A program made the position numbers and the translations under genes. The notes under the pieces were generated by a model. The model saw only the letters and a program-made list of their open reading frames with translations. It did not search any database and was not told the DNA's origin. A stretch of 64,000 nt of DNA. Source: Diorhabda sublineata. Its lineage: Eukaryota; Arthropoda; Insecta; Coleoptera; Chrysomelidae. Positions 23,924 to 37,174 of the stretch are shown piece after piece; position 1 is the stretch's first letter; every line of letters starts with the position of its first letter. Location of the stretch: positions 9,305,001-9,369,000 of the forward strand of contig NC_079477.1 in NCBI RefSeq assembly GCF_026230105.1, read 5' to 3'.

Positions 23924-24600
23924 ATGGAAAAAATTGGTCATCGTTATGTGATACAATGCCTTAGCTTCAGCCCAACGAATATAAAAGCTGAACTAAATCC
24001 TACTCTGGATGAGACTGTTCCTTCGTTATCAACAGAAAAATATTGGGTAGAAGAGTTTAAACGAAGCCGTACGACCTGCGAAGACCAGCATCGCAGTGGT
24101 CGATCAAATGAGGTTATGGCTCCAAAAATGTTGAAGAAAATCCACATAGAGCAAGATGGGTGCCACGTTTGCTCACAATGGAACAAAAACAGCATCGTGA
24201 AGATGTTTCCATCGAGTGTTCGGCACTTTCACAGAGATAAAGCTGAATTGTTGTGCCGTTTCATAACCATGAATGAAATGTAGGTCCATCACTTAACATC
24301 CAAAACAAAAGAACAATCAAAACAATGGACTGAAAAGGAGGAACCGACTCCAGAGAAGGCCGTTCCATCTGCAAGCAAGGTCATGGCGTCTGTTTTATCC
24401 ACGTGGGATTATTCTCATTGACTATTTTGAAAAATAAAAACTATCAATGATGAATATTATCCGAACTTATTGCAACATTTGAGCGAAACATCAAGCAAAA
24501 ACGACCGAATCTGGCTAAGACACAGTTTGTTTCCAAAAATGAGGAAGTAGTGTCGGCAGTTAATGACTATTTTGAGGAGTTTCTTATTATAAAAAGGGTA
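23924..24600 (+). pseudogene. Mariner transposase relic, copy 1
   Basis: Starts MEKIGHRYVIQCL, then SPTNIKAELNPTLDETVPSLS, KYWVEEFKRSRTTCEDQ and HRSGRS, the N-terminal helix-turn-helix of mariner transposases. It jumps to the core at RFITMNEM-stop-VHHLTSKTKEQSKQWT, where the first catalytic Asp of the MDEMWVHH block is Asn. It continues PEKAVPSASKVMASV and ends near EEVVSAVNDYFEEFL. Much of the core, including the HDNAPAH block, is missing. Copies 2 and 3 at 40.1 and 51.8 kb appear to be the same family. Confidence 0.9.
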
Positions 24601-25339
24601 GGGTTTTAGTGCAATTATACCCCAATGTGTGTGATTCTTTTACTCTAATATAATATTCATATCATAATTCATTTTATTCAATTTTTTTACTTGAAATGTA
24701 CCTTCTACAATTTTTGTATTGATACCGCTATGTCACTCGTATGATTTGCATGCACCGTATAACGCAACTCCCAGTTGTCAACTAGTTGCATCATTTGTTC
24801 ATTTTTAATAATTCATTAGCCGTATGTTTTGTTTCGCTGTATTCAGGTTGTTGCACGCTGCAATATTGTTGAATCAATCCATAGGTTAATAGTAAGTTAT
24901 TTTTTTTATATAATACACTCAAGGATGAATATATAATCAATTCGATATGGTCTTTCGCAATAAGGATAGCCCCATAAAATCTTAAGAGTTTCAGAAATGT
25001 TATTTGGTATCAATAAGATCTACAAATCATTAAAAAGAAAATATAAAATAGAGGCATTGGAAATATTTGACTATCTAATTAACTGTTTGTTAAAAAATAA
25101 GAAAGTTCGATCCCTCGATGCGAATTAATGTTTTTCTTCTGCAAGGTCTATTAACGAGAAATGGGACTGTTCCTTTTTATAATTACCGGTGTCACGAAAC
25201 GAAATCTCAAAATTGTCCCGTTTTCAAATACCGCGCGAAAGTTTGAATGGCAGGCATGAAAAGTGTCGTAGAGAATTTAGTGTTTGCTAAATTGGTGGCG
25301 CTGATATTAAACAACTCTTAAAGTGTCAAAAACATAAAA
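24601..25339. other. No gene recognised
   Basis: AT-rich sequence between the mariner and hAT relics. The part from about 25190 may be the 5' non-coding end of the hAT element, but no terminal repeat was identified. Confidence 0.35.
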
Positions 25340-26615
25340 ATACCGATCGTGCCACCGCGACGGTTCGAGTTGTTCATCGGATGGTTGGGACGCGGACGCG
25401 CCAACATCGGAAAACTTGGATATCGCTGCGGCAGAAGGTGTGATCACACGATACAAGAAAACAGATACAGTTTTCGTTCTAATGATTGTGCATCGAAATT
25501 GACGCAATCATATTTTGATCTCAAATTTACATGCGTGTGTTCGAAACAGAAGCTATTAAGTAAGTGTATTTGACGCCTACAGCGATAAAAGAATTAAAAG
25601 ATGATAAGTGCAGTTATATTACAATACTAAATGCCGTAACTGCGGTAACCAGATAATATAAATTATTGGAAGGCTTTTTCAATTTTACGTAGGTGTACAA
25701 GTAAAAATTTTATATCTATAAGATCAGTCTGGTGAAACTTCTGACATCATTGTCGTGGCATTTTATGGGGACAATTCCAACGTCAATAAAATCTGCTGCA
25801 GACGGGCTACCTGTATATTACTAAAACGTTATTGTGAAGATATACATTCGTTTTTTTATATTTACACGATTCGAGTTGAAGCGAAGGAGTATTGTGCCGA
25901 AACTGAAACGGAATATCAACAAATGCTAGGTTATAGCAAAACCAGATGGCTTGCTATTATGCCTGCCTTGAAGAGAGTTTTAAAAATGAATTAGCCGCTA
26001 ACAAGCTATTTTTTGAGTATTGAAAAATGTTACAAAATAACTTTTTTGAAGAGTTTTTTCATCAAGCTGTCTTGATTGAAATTGAAACAGCAAATGAAAT
26101 TGATAAATTTAACTCAGAAACAGATCAATTAGTTTCTTCCATTTGTGGCCCGAGTTTGTGAAAAGGACGACTACAAAATTTTATAAAACAAATCGTAAAT
26201 ATCTGGAGCAGTGGACTTTCATTCTTATCATACAAATGGAGATATCTTATTGGACAGATTTAAAAAAGCTCCCCACATGGGAATACATTCAAAAATCTCT
26301 GGATGTATTAATTGAGATGCAATATACTGACTATAAAAAATATACTGAACTTTTTGATGAATTTTCATCAATTATTAATTATATTAAGTCGCAAAAGGGA
26401 CAGAATAAAATAATTCGAATGTTTCAATAATCTAGCAATTTTTCTATTTTAATTGGAATATATTTTAAGTTTGCTTGCTACGAATGCTCCAGTAGAAAGT
26501 TTTTCTATTATAAACAAATTGTGGGAGAAAACTGATAAAACCCAGCTACAAATTCACAAAGTTAATTTGAGTATAAAAAACGTTTTAGGGACCTATATTT
26601 CGTGAACTAACTTTT
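25340..26615 (+). pseudogene. hAT-superfamily transposase relic (ZBED-type host-gene relatives)
   Basis: Ordered blocks of a hAT-like protein occur over about 1.3 kb in changing frames. ENRYSFRSNDCASKLTQSYFDLKFTC is near 25460. FYGDNSNVNK at 25760 corresponds to the DNxN catalytic-Asp block. YTIRVEAKEYCAETETEYQQMLGYSKTRWLAIMPALKRVL is at 25860-25985. ATNAPVERVFSIINKLWEKT at about 26480 is the C-terminal dimerisation block (usual form SNAPVERVFS). Several stops and shifts make it non-functional. No 8-bp target duplication was located. Confidence 0.87.
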
Positions 26616-28399
26616 TTTGAATAAATAAATAAATAGCTTTATCTAAAAAAATATTTTTTATATCTTTGACTACTTATTATTTGACCTAAATAAATATATA
26701 TGCCCGTTTTGAGTCAAATAATAAATAGTCACGTTATATTTGCCTCGCTTTCGGAAGCGTTAATTTAAAAGGTACTATTTCAAAAGGATATGGAGTTGTG
26801 TTTTCTTGATACATCTGTGTCTGCAGGCACTTGTAATATTAAATTCATGATTTATGATGGAACGTTTCTTATTACTTTCTGTTAACCGGAGAATCTACTT
26901 TGAAATGACTTGTTTAGGCTAGTCAATAAGCACCATATGATTACTGGCAAAATTAATTACACCTGCGGTGAATAAACTTTATGCAGGAGAGTTGATACTA
27001 TGCACGTAAATAGTATGAACAAGTAGAAATCATAAGCCTAGTTCAGACTCGGCTAGTAATTTAGAAGAGTAGGGAATAATTCAGTAATTTAGTGTGTTGC
27101 GAGAGTAAAAATTAGTATAGTGGTTTAGTATTGTAGCGTAGTCAAGTAGATAGATCAGATTGTATATTTGGGGTCGAATCGAATCTCTCACCACGTGCAA
27201 AACAATTACTAAATCAAGTTTATACGAGCGCATTAGTTTACAACACAAAATACGAAAATGTCCCGATGGAATGAAGATACGGAATTTAAGTTTGTTCATG
27301 AAAATTTTTTAATACGAGACATTGTGGATCGTGGAAAGTGAAGTGTATAAAAACAGTCAAGCGAATAGAGTCGCATTTACTAATTTGAAGAAATAAAAAC
27401 AACAGTGTTCTCTCAAAAAATAACAACTTAATGAAAATTATATAAATCAGTCCTTTCACAGAGACTACCTATACTTAATAATTAACTATAAACTAACTTT
27501 TCTGGTTTTCTTGGAAGCAAATTTATTCAAATTTGAATAAAATCAATTTCTTCGGAAATCAGATAATAAGGTAAATGATGTGATCAAGAACTTCAAAATA
27601 GAAATCAATCTTGAATTGTTGGAAGGAATTTGAAACTGCTTCATCACTGCCCTCGTAATAAAATAACCAGGCCTTTTCCTAAGTTTCGAAAAGCAGATAT
27701 TAAGATTCAATAGATGATAAATCAGAATTAAACTAAATTAAAAGCGATTTTTCTCAATTTTTGTTTTATGTACTGTAAAAGTCATAGGAAAAATGCCGAT
27801 GCCATAACACAAACAAAATAACATAAATCAATAAAGGAGCCGTGTGCCGTCATGAATAAACCGATGCCAGTATCCCGGATAAGCAAAGAAGCCTTTAACT
27901 ATTCTTGCCCCGCCACGAATCTACCAAACGAGGAATGAGTATAAAGTATAGATAATAATGGATCATCAAACATCATTTTAAGAAATACATATTTTGTACG
28001 GTTGATTAAATTAGATGCGATCCGCGGCTACTCATTGTTATAGTCACCCGAGTGCGGTGCACGCGTTGGACGCGCTGCACACATGCTAGTATCGGCCCTG
28101 AATACTTGACTGCAGAATAGTAATAAAATGCTTCTACATGGAAACTTTTTTCAATTATGATCGAAGCAGTATCTAATCAAAATTTATAAAATGGTACTCA
28201 ATTCAATAACATAAAGTGGATTTAATATACGAAGGTAAATCATATATAAACGAGCCTTCAGTGGCACACAGTGGGGAAAACTACTTGTGTTTGATTGGGC
28301 AATTGTAGCCGTTAGAAGGGTATACTTAAAGTAGAACAGCAGAGCTCAAGTTAATAGCCTTTATGATAATTAAGAGAAGTAAGCTCATCTCCTATAACG
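26616..28399. other. No gene recognised; two inverted repeats
   Basis: Contains the hairpin at 26667-26731 just past the hAT relic, and a GC-rich near-palindrome at 28057-28080. The rest is AT-rich with no coding signal. Confidence 0.4.
26667..26731. repeat. Inverted repeat, 19-bp arms
   Basis: TGACTACTTATTATTTGAC (26667-26685) pairs with GTCAAATAATAAATAGTCA (26713-26731) with one mismatch, across a 27-nt loop. It lies just downstream of the hAT relic. Confidence 0.85.
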
Positions 28400-28960
28400 T
28401 TCCTTACCTGTGAAAATGTAAAACCGCAGGTTGCTTGTTCAGTTCGAGGTTACGCTTTCATGGTCAAGAATGAAAGTTTGTACCAAGAGTTAAAGCAAAA
28501 CTATGTGAATCAAGGGCACGTGATCGTGAGCATATCGAACAATATCGACATTTGAATTTTTCAAATTTCGGAAAAACTAGTTGACAGATATGGACGTGTC
28601 CAACAATCATTCCAAACCGATTTGACTTCTGAAAAATATCTGCACGTTGAATTCCAAGGCTACTAAATGATGATCACAACGCCGCGCGAGTTCGCATTTG
28701 TTAATTGCTCTGAGCTCAATTTGAAGAAGAAAGGGATGCTTTTCTACATGAAATTGTGAATCATTGCACCTTCTAATTAAACCATATAAGTATCCCGTGA
28801 ATTCGAAACACCATTGTCTGTGGTGAAAGTATTGGCAACGGTTTTTAGAAGTGGAAGAATGTCTGACTATAGATTTCTTACACGGACGTCAAATCGTTAA
28901 GCTAAGTAGCTATACAAAGGGGAGATTATCTCATTCGCAGCAGTACCATGCGACACATAA
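28400..28960 (+). pseudogene. Mariner-like transposase relic, heavily decayed
   Basis: Visible blocks across frames are ARVRIC, then AQFEEERDAFLHEIV (the EEGDAFLHRIVTGDE region of mariner cores), then KVLATVF and IDFLHGRQIV (the VFWDxxGxxLIDFL region). Many stops separate them and the N-terminal region is not convincingly readable. Assignment to mariner rests on the order and spacing of these three blocks. Confidence 0.6.
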
Positions 28961-29668
28961 GGACGACATTATATAAAAAAATAATTTGTAAGATATGGAG
29001 TTATTTTTTGTAATAAAAATTTTGTGTATACATTAGGGTCGTTTATATTTGAATGACCTTTGTAGTTTACTGGATAACGCAGTTGTTCTTATTTTTCATT
29101 AACGACTCCTTACTTTAATCGACGACAAAACTGTTTTACTATTGTCCTCAACAATAACCAACTACGAATATCTGTACAGCTTGAAGGAAATTGATAGAAT
29201 GAGGTCCTCACTCCTATCAGGTTAAGGGCCACATCGATTGCTCAGCTTTACTTATTCTTGCCAAAACCTTTAATAATTACCTTTATCCCAATCTAGATTT
29301 AAGCATTTTTTTATTAATTTAGTATCATTTTTTATGGATTTTAGGAAAACTGGGACGTATAACAATAAGAAAGGAACACAAACGGTTTGAAGTACATAAT
29401 CAAAATACAATTGTACTAACCATGATTTTGTTTTTTTTTATAATCTTTTGAAGGTCTCGTTAAATTATGGTGTACAATTATTACTAAATTTTGGGAGTTT
29501 AAGACGACCATGAAATACGACCCTGACTGATGAAGATCTGATAAAAAGTTGAAGCAAGAAAATATAATAAATACATAATGAAAATCGAATTTATAATTAA
29601 ACTATTTACTTCAAGGTTTTCTTGCTGTTATGTTAATAACAGATATTTTGGACATTAGGAAAGAGAAT
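28961..29668. other. No gene recognised
   Basis: AT-rich DNA leading to the left end of the Tc1-like element. Confidence 0.35.
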
Positions 29669-29670
29669 TA

Positions 29671-30846
29671 CAGTCGTGAGCAGAAAAATCGACATCTCTG
29701 CAATCGCAAGTCACTGGAAAAAAAACTGAACCCGAAATAGTATTTTTCTCAGTTTAATCTTAAAGCTAATGGTATTAGCTTCATAATGATATAAAATGTT
29801 GTAGTGTTTCTTGCTCTCACAGTCCAACAGCACCCTTTTTATGTTTGTTTACAATAGTGCTAATTATGGGTGAGTGACCATTATAAAAGTTTAGGTACAT
29901 GTCCTTCCAGTCAACCATCAAATATTAACCGATACACAACTTCGTTCACAACAAACAAGAATTCTACCTGAATATAGATACAAGTGATAAAGTTTTTCAA
30001 GCTGATTTTCAAGAGATTACCGATTCATTGTCAACACTTCGCTGAGAAATCGGGCACTCACTGGAATCTAGAAAGAGCTCAGAGAAACACAAGGAGTGGC
30101 TGTGAGTAGCTGGACAGTAACAAAAAGACTTGAAGCAGCTAATCTTGAGCCAAAAAGACCAGCTACAGCCCGTCTAAGATTCGGCAGTGAAAATATTAAT
30201 TGGACTGACAACAATAGGGCTCCGTTCTCTTCGCAAACGAAAGCAGAGTGTGTCTGCATGGTAGCGATAGAAGAGGACAAGTCTACAGAAGACATCTAGA
30301 AAGATTCGCACAGTATTGCATAAAAGACAACATGGCATTTAGAGGAGGTTCCTGGACCTCCTGGTTCCAGGTTTGGGCGGGCATTTCAATAGAAGAAAAA
30401 ACCTAGTTGGTTTTTATTGAAAGTAACGGTAGAGCGGGGGAATTAAAGGCGAACCGATACTATACTTATGCAATAGATTGCCCGTCCAGATACTGCAGCT
30501 TCCGTACGGCAGTATTTATAGAATATCGAAATTACTGCTATGGATTGGCCAGTGCGTAGTCTGGACTCAAATCCTACCGAGCATTTATGGGATAAACTTA
30601 AAGGAAAAGATTTCGCTAAAAATCCTGTTGCAGCCACGAAATCTGACCTCAAAACACTGAAGATGATATCTAACAAGATCGATTAAAGAAACTTCCTTCC
30701 TTTACGTTTGATATTTTTTATTTATTAAAAAATAACTCAGTATCAACATTGACCACTCATAATATAGAACTAATGGCTTTGAGATGTTAACATCAGACTT
30801 TTGATCGCGAGCGTGCAACTTGAGTCTATTATTTTGCTCACGAGTG
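29671..30846 (+). mobile_element. Tc1-like element with both terminal inverted repeats
   Basis: The left end CAGTCGTGAGCAGAAAAATCGAC (in two parts: CAGTCGTGAGCA, then GAAAAATCGAC) matches the reverse complement of the right end at 19 of 23 bases. TA dinucleotides flank it at 29669-29670 and 30847-30848, the standard Tc1 target duplication. Length is 1176 bp. Inside, plus-strand frames at 30040-30660 read ETQGVAVSSWTVTKRLEAAN and LEPKRPATARL, then ENINWTD, GGSWTSWFQVWAGIS, and SLDSNPTEHLWDKLKGKD at 30560-30610. The last is the DLNPIEHLWD block with its catalytic acidic residue. Frameshifts break the frame in at least four places. The gene is dead but the outline of the element is intact. Confidence 0.9.
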
Positions 30847-30848
30847 TA

Positions 30849-32344
30849 TAATGAAGAAAAAAGAAAGACTTTTGATTTGGTTTTAGACATCCAGTTCATA
30901 CTAATGATAATTATTTGTTTATAAGAAGAGTGAGAAGAAACATGTTCATCAAACTACTAGATAACTAAAATAAAAGTTAATGAACGTATGGGGTAACATT
31001 TTAATATTTCTGTCAATTGAAACCAGGTTTACGAAAATGGAAAATAGATACGCCACATTCAAAAGATATATTTTTCAAAGTTATATGTGTGGACTATATA
31101 GATTCTGAAGTATTATTTTTTACAATTTTCTTCTTTCAACCGTTAGGGCGATAAAGGAGAAAGTTTTAGACATATTTTAAAAACAAACGCGACTGTAGGT
31201 CTTCTATCTTAGCTTTCTTAACATAACGTACCAAATTTAAGGATCATAAACAAGGTATTCGAATTCTAAAAATACAGTTTTATAGCTTTTTTGTGAGATT
31301 CATAAAGACACTATCCGTGTTTTATTTCACGCTTTAATATTGTAATATATAAGGTGAAAAAAAAATAAACTACTACTTTTGTATACATTTGTTGGTATTT
31401 TATTATAGCTGCAAGCATGAGTTTTTGGATTACAATGATAACGAACAATTAACAAATGTTGAAAAAACATCTATTTAAAAAAAAACAAAAATACTAAATT
31501 GTATTACAGTGTGGGCCATAACATTTAGCACTAAACCTAACTGTATTAAAAAAGGAATGTAATTGTCCTAATTACTTTGTTAAAACATTGATAAAGATGC
31601 AGTATCTTTCTTTTACGCAGCATTAAAATAAAATGAATAAAGCTTGTATTAATATATTTTTTTAATTCTTTGAAAGATCTTGTGTTAAAATTAAAATATC
31701 CCTATTTACCACGATTATGAAGTACATATATTGTGATTCATTTAAAAGTTAATAATAAATTCTCTCGGCTTTGCTTACTTCCGTTGAAATACTATCTTAT
31801 TATTGTATTATCATTTACTAGCAAACTTACAGGAAATTATTGTTTTTTACTAGCTTTTGATTACAAGTAATAATAAAATGGATGTAAATAAGAAGATAAC
31901 ATCGTGTCCATATTATTATTAAGTGTTAATGCAATGTTAATGTCTTTGTTTTGCAAGCATATACATAAAAAGAAGTTTTTTGAGTCGTTAACAATAATTT
32001 CAGTACATGTTATATTGTTCGGTTTATAAAAAAACATGTTCAACCTTTATGACAAAAGTGATATAAGACGAAACATAATATTTTGTGTATCCTTAAGCCC
32101 GATGGAAGTTGAATTCTAAAAAATAATAAAGTTAAATTTGAACAAAAAAAAATTAGTTCGAAAGATCAAAACATAACATTATAGAATGATTTCGGTTCGA
32201 TTGGTATTCATGACATCTAATTCTGAGCCACTTCTCCGAGTTTTTATGGTCGTATATCACAGATGACAGGAAAAATGTTTTTGTTAATGAGTTTATTATG
32301 AAAAAGTGGATAAATAGAAAATAAATTGATAGGTTAGAACAGAT
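30849..32344. other. No gene recognised
   Basis: AT-rich, poly-T/poly-A runs, no coding signal. Confidence 0.35.
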
Positions 32345-32960
32345 CCATTTCTCAATTTCAATATGTCGATAGTTGAGGTCGCCAAGTCGTATGGCACGTC
32401 AACCTTTTGAAACTACACCTCGCTCAGACCAGCCATTCATATCCTAACAAAAAATTAATAATCATATGTGAAAACGATCACCATATATAAAATCTGGCTT
32501 CATTTTTGAAGAAATAAAGTCCAATGATACCACCAGAGTGTAAACCACAACAAACGGTGCATTTTTTAGAGTTAATGTAGTGTTCGAATTCTTCTTTACA
32601 GGCAACGAAATGATAATTTGTATCTTCTCCCACACTTTTGTATAAAATGGCGATGTTCTCTTCAGTGTGAGGTACACAGTTGAGAGAATATGTGGTATAA
32701 AGTCTAAGCACGGTTATACGGAGGACTTGTAACTTGTACATTTTACCAAATGGTGCATTTTTATGGTCGTAGTGGAATTTGTCAAGTTTGTTATGTATTG
32801 ATTTCCCCCAAATTGGGCAATTTTGTTTATTAATAAAAGAAGATAAAAATTAGCCTCATCGCTGAACATTTGCCAGAAAACAACAGTTAATCTCACAACT
32901 ACTTTATAGCTCAATGAATGAAAGATATAATGTTCTCTTGACTTAAATTCCGGCATATTG
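32345..32960 (-). pseudogene. Tc1/mariner-IS630 type transposase relic (second copy type)
   Basis: Minus-strand frames read FWQMFSDEANFYL (FSDEA block, first catalytic Asp kept) near 32880-32850. They continue KKCTVCCGLHSGGIIGLYFFKNEA at 32580-32500 (the VWCGLxxxxIIGPYFF block). A fragment near 32410-32380 corresponds to the DGATCHT second block. It resembles the relic at 2.9-3.5 kb in architecture but is a different subfamily by its TCHT-type motif. Frames are broken and the last catalytic block is missing. Confidence 0.78.
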
Positions 32961-34189
32961 ATCTTATACGGTGTGGTGGAGATCTTGGGAAAAATATTCT
33001 ACGCCGTAGACGAACAGAGCCTCAATTCCTCCAGTTGATGTAATTACTTACTTTAGAAAGTATGTGGTACGAAATATAGTTACAGTTCAACGCGTGGTTT
33101 GTGTCATAAAAATTACGAAAATATGAATAATTTAGAAACGTTCTTTTGGCGACAATCTATGATGATTTGACAGATTATAACGATGATAAATGTCAAAAAG
33201 TACGCGCAGTATAAAAGTTAATTTGACACCCACACTACAAACACCCACACAAGAAACTATGAAGAGAATTGAGAAAGATGCAAGACTGGATTTGAAGACT
33301 GTTCCAATCGAATAGATTTGTCTTCTGGGAATAAGATTAATGTTATTGTTTACAATAATAATAAATAACTCTAGCGATTAAATATAAAAACCGAACGTTC
33401 GCGCCTTTCTAATATTATTTACCTATGAGAAATATTAAAACGAGGATGTTGTGAAAATTTACGATTTATTGTAAACGTCCGTTTATTTAACTCGTTATAA
33501 TGAACAAATATGTTATGTAATACATTTCAGACATTCACCGCATTATTCCAGTATACATTGAAACCATATTTGCAATTCGAATATTGTTTTTGACTTGCTG
33601 GAGCTCCTCGGTAATGCATGTTACCACGACCAATTTAAACAATCGAGTCAATAAAATCATTATAATTATCAATTTGCAGGTGCACAATTAATTATGGAGT
33701 CTTTTATTATATTGATTGAAAGCTAATAAATCACAATAGATATTATACATATTGCTACATTGTAATTTATCATTTTTAATGTCAATGCTTCTCAGAGCAT
33801 TACCTTTCTTTTATATTTATTTCAAAATAGATATTACTTCGTCGGAGAGCATATACAAGAGTGTACAAAAGAGAAACAGGTGTTAATGTTCGTACTACAG
33901 CAATGTCATTTTTTATCGTTTAAAAAGAATCGTACTAGTTATGAACCTCTTTAAGATGGACAAAACAGAATACATCAGTTTCTCTTTAAACTAGAATAAA
34001 CAAATTATATCGGATGGGGACTCCACAAATTCTAAAAAAATATTATTAAATAAACAAATTATTACTAATTTTGTTAATTCTTCAAAGTGAAAGAACTTTA
34101 GATAGAAAAAATGTTAAATAGAACATTCGATACCGAGTCATCAATATTTTTTTTCTATAAATTAACCAACCAAACTTTAACAACTCACT
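32961..34189. other. No gene recognised
   Basis: AT-rich, with no interpretable open frame. Confidence 0.35.
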
Positions 34190-34600
34190 CTGTCTTCAGT
34201 CTTAGTTTCGTTAAGTAGGACACTTCTGGCAAACAGTAACCTCAGCCTGGAGCTCCGGACCAGAATGCTTCGCTGTTAGATATTTTTTGTTCTTTGTACG
34301 GATGCGAGAGTTGGACCATGGATGCGGCCACAGAGAAAAAAATTGATGCGTTCGAAATGTACGCCTATATTCGAATGCTGCGGATATCTTGGACGGAACA
34401 TAAGACAAAAATAGAAGTCCTACAGCAAATGGATAAACATAAAGTACTTCTCACGACAGCCAAGAAGAGAAAGTTGCAGGACATATAATGAGAGGCGAGC
34501 GATATGAGATTCTCCGCCTGATAATAGAAGGGAAGGTCGAAGGAAAACGGTCGGTGGGTCATAGCTGGTTACAACAACCATGTATAGCAAATATCATTTG
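34190..34600 (+). pseudogene. Non-LTR retrotransposon 3' coding fragment
   Basis: The 64-codon plus frame at 34294-34488 reads YGCESWTM, then KKIDAFEMYAYIRMLRISWTEH and VLQQMDKHKVLLTTAKKRKLQ. With one shift it continues GHIMRGERYEILRLIIEGK and GKRSVG. Just upstream in another frame is SLELRTRMLRC. This is the standard sequence after the RT domain of insect retrotransposons (LLYGCESWTL, then RRMLRISWT, then LGHIMRG and EGKxxGKRSxGR). The RT itself is absent. Confidence 0.85.
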
Positions 34601-37174
34601 AACGCTTTCAAAATCTTTCCAGATCAGCAGGTTGGAACAAACCTTCTATAAACGTTTCATTCAAATATACAAATGACACTTTTAATAATAGAATTTTTAT
34701 GATTGAATTGAATTTGATACAAATAATGAGATAATGTTAAGGTTGTGGCATATTTCATACTAACGACAAACCAGATACCTAATATAACTAATATTTTTTG
34801 CTTCAAACTATTTGAAATAGTTTGTGAACTGGCACTTTCCAACTCATTTAATATACTACGTTGTTTACGTTATAAACCTTGAAAGTGAATATAAAAAGCA
34901 GCTCTATTAAAATTCAAATGAGTTGAAAACAAATAATTCATTAAAAATAAACATTTATTTTAAATCCAGCATATCTTCTTTCGGGGATAACTTTCTACTC
35001 TCCTTTACATTATTCATTTTGAATCACTTTTTTTGTTCTAATGATTCCAGTCAAGTGATGGAAATGGCCATTAGGATTTTCGTATATTATTATAATATGC
35101 ATAAGCAAGAACCTAATCCTATTAAATTAATTTTTTTTTAACTTTAATCATGCACTTTTATCACAAAGCTACCTACTTTCCAAGAACATTTCAGTTGTGT
35201 TCTATTGGATTGGAATGTGTGTAGGTCAATACGTCCACGAAAATTTATTACCTTCCCAAACCATAATCCTTTCTCTACCGGATGGGATAAGGCTCTAGGT
35301 TTTTTATACATTATTATACGATTATTATTTGTGGAAAGAGTAAATCTAGATTCGACCCTGCCATAATCAGCTGCTCTACAATTCAGTTATTCTATAGCGT
35401 TGGTTAACCTTTGAACGTGATGTTATGTAGTCATCTTGGTTATCTCAATCTGCTTCTAACTGATATCCGTGATAATAATCTGGTAAGATTATATTGTGGT
35501 TGTATAGTCTTTTAAAGTTTGCAACTGCAAAGAGAGATCCTGCGCTTCAGTTATGCAATGCGGATTTGTCTCTAACCAAATAACAGCCGATTGTGTTTCA
35601 GCAATTGTTGAGTATACATGGTATAGAATAGTGTTCATCTGCTAACCAAGTTGACCCGGTTGTGGACAACATCGAAAAATAAAATGTCGTCGTGATATCT
35701 GTCGAAAGACAATGACAAACATGGTACAAGAGAAGAAGCTTTCATTTGAGGGGATAAATGGAACTACACCAACAAAATCATGAGCAAGCATCTATTAAAA
35801 AGAAATCGTGCAATAAAAGGTATTACATAACAATATACTGTGTATATGGAAACTATGGAATAGACTTCACTTTTAGATTGAACTAATGCATTTTATAAAT
35901 CCGATAAATTTGATAATCCTTTACTTGATTCAATAATTTTTCAAATTACTAATTTCCGGAGTAAAACATAATTATTTCAACGTGTAACTATTTCTACTTT
36001 GACCCTTGTATATTAAACTCACTAGAGTTAATTAAGTTTACAAATAAAGTGTTGAAACTATTTATTAGTTTATTTTAGTTTAGAATCTAGTTAGCTGGGT
36101 TTTATTTAGAAATCCGAAATTGTACTCCCGGGGTTATTTACCTCAATTCATGAATTCTCAATGAAAACTTTGCTGTATGCATTGACGTTCAAACGTTTTG
36201 GTTGTTGTATATATCCATTGCGTTTAATTTACAAACTGTCTTTCACAAACTAGAGAAAATTCACAATTTAATTGAGAAAATGTTGAAATTAAGAACAAAA
36301 ACAGAAATTATTACTTTTATTTCATAAAAAATGAGTATCAAAACTGCACATATTTATAATAAAACGAAACAAACAAAAAAACACAAAAAAAACTGAAAAA
36401 TACATCCCTAAACCTGTTTTTTAAGTTAGAGTTTTCATTCCTCTTCTTCGAGCCACGTTTGGTTATCCGTTTTCCAGCCTGAAGGAACGTAATGACAAAT
36501 CTATCACCACAACCCCAGCCCTGCAGAGGAGCAACTCCTATATCAGGACTAAATCCAATAAACCTTCCTCTATATAAAAAAAATCCTTATCCCACCTAAA
36601 ATATACCCAACGAATCTCTCTTCCTCTTTTTAAGAGCAAGTCATTTTTGTAGTTTTGTAATAAACAAAATGATATTTTTCTTATAAACAATAAGCAAAAT
36701 AAAGACCAGTTAATTTTTTTTCAGCTGTCACTTCGGTCGTCTCAATAAGTAACCGTGGCGTTTTCTTACCAAAACCAATTTTAATAATGAGAAAAGCATC
36801 AGAACCATCCATAAATTGTGAAAAATAAATTCCAAAGTAGTATTGAAAGAAATATCTGAAAATGTCGATTCAAAATAACGTGTCGAATTAATTCTATACA
36901 AGTTTTTAGTGTAACAGGTTTTTAAAGCCGTAAAGCCATATAACAGTTACAAAGCGAAATTAAAATTATTTATAAAATGCCTTGAAGACGATCGAATGTG
37001 GATATTATATTTGACACGTTTATAGAATTTGTCGCTGGAAGAAAAAACTTTTCATTCTATCTTGAAAATTATTTACTCAGTTACAAAAAATTCAACGAAT
37101 TCAATATCGAACATATTGCCAAAACCTTTAAAGAATGAGATTCAAATTTACATTTCTGAATGAGAAAGTGTATA
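34601..37174. other. No gene recognised
   Basis: AT-rich. A minus-strand stretch at 36590-36425 keeps a 45-codon open frame with non-random composition, treated in the findings. Confidence 0.35.

Noticed and set aside
27120..27200. tRNA-like GGGTCGAATCGAATC with a following CACCA
   Set aside because: No pairing acceptor stem or anticodon arm; CACCA is not genomically encoded in animal tRNA genes.
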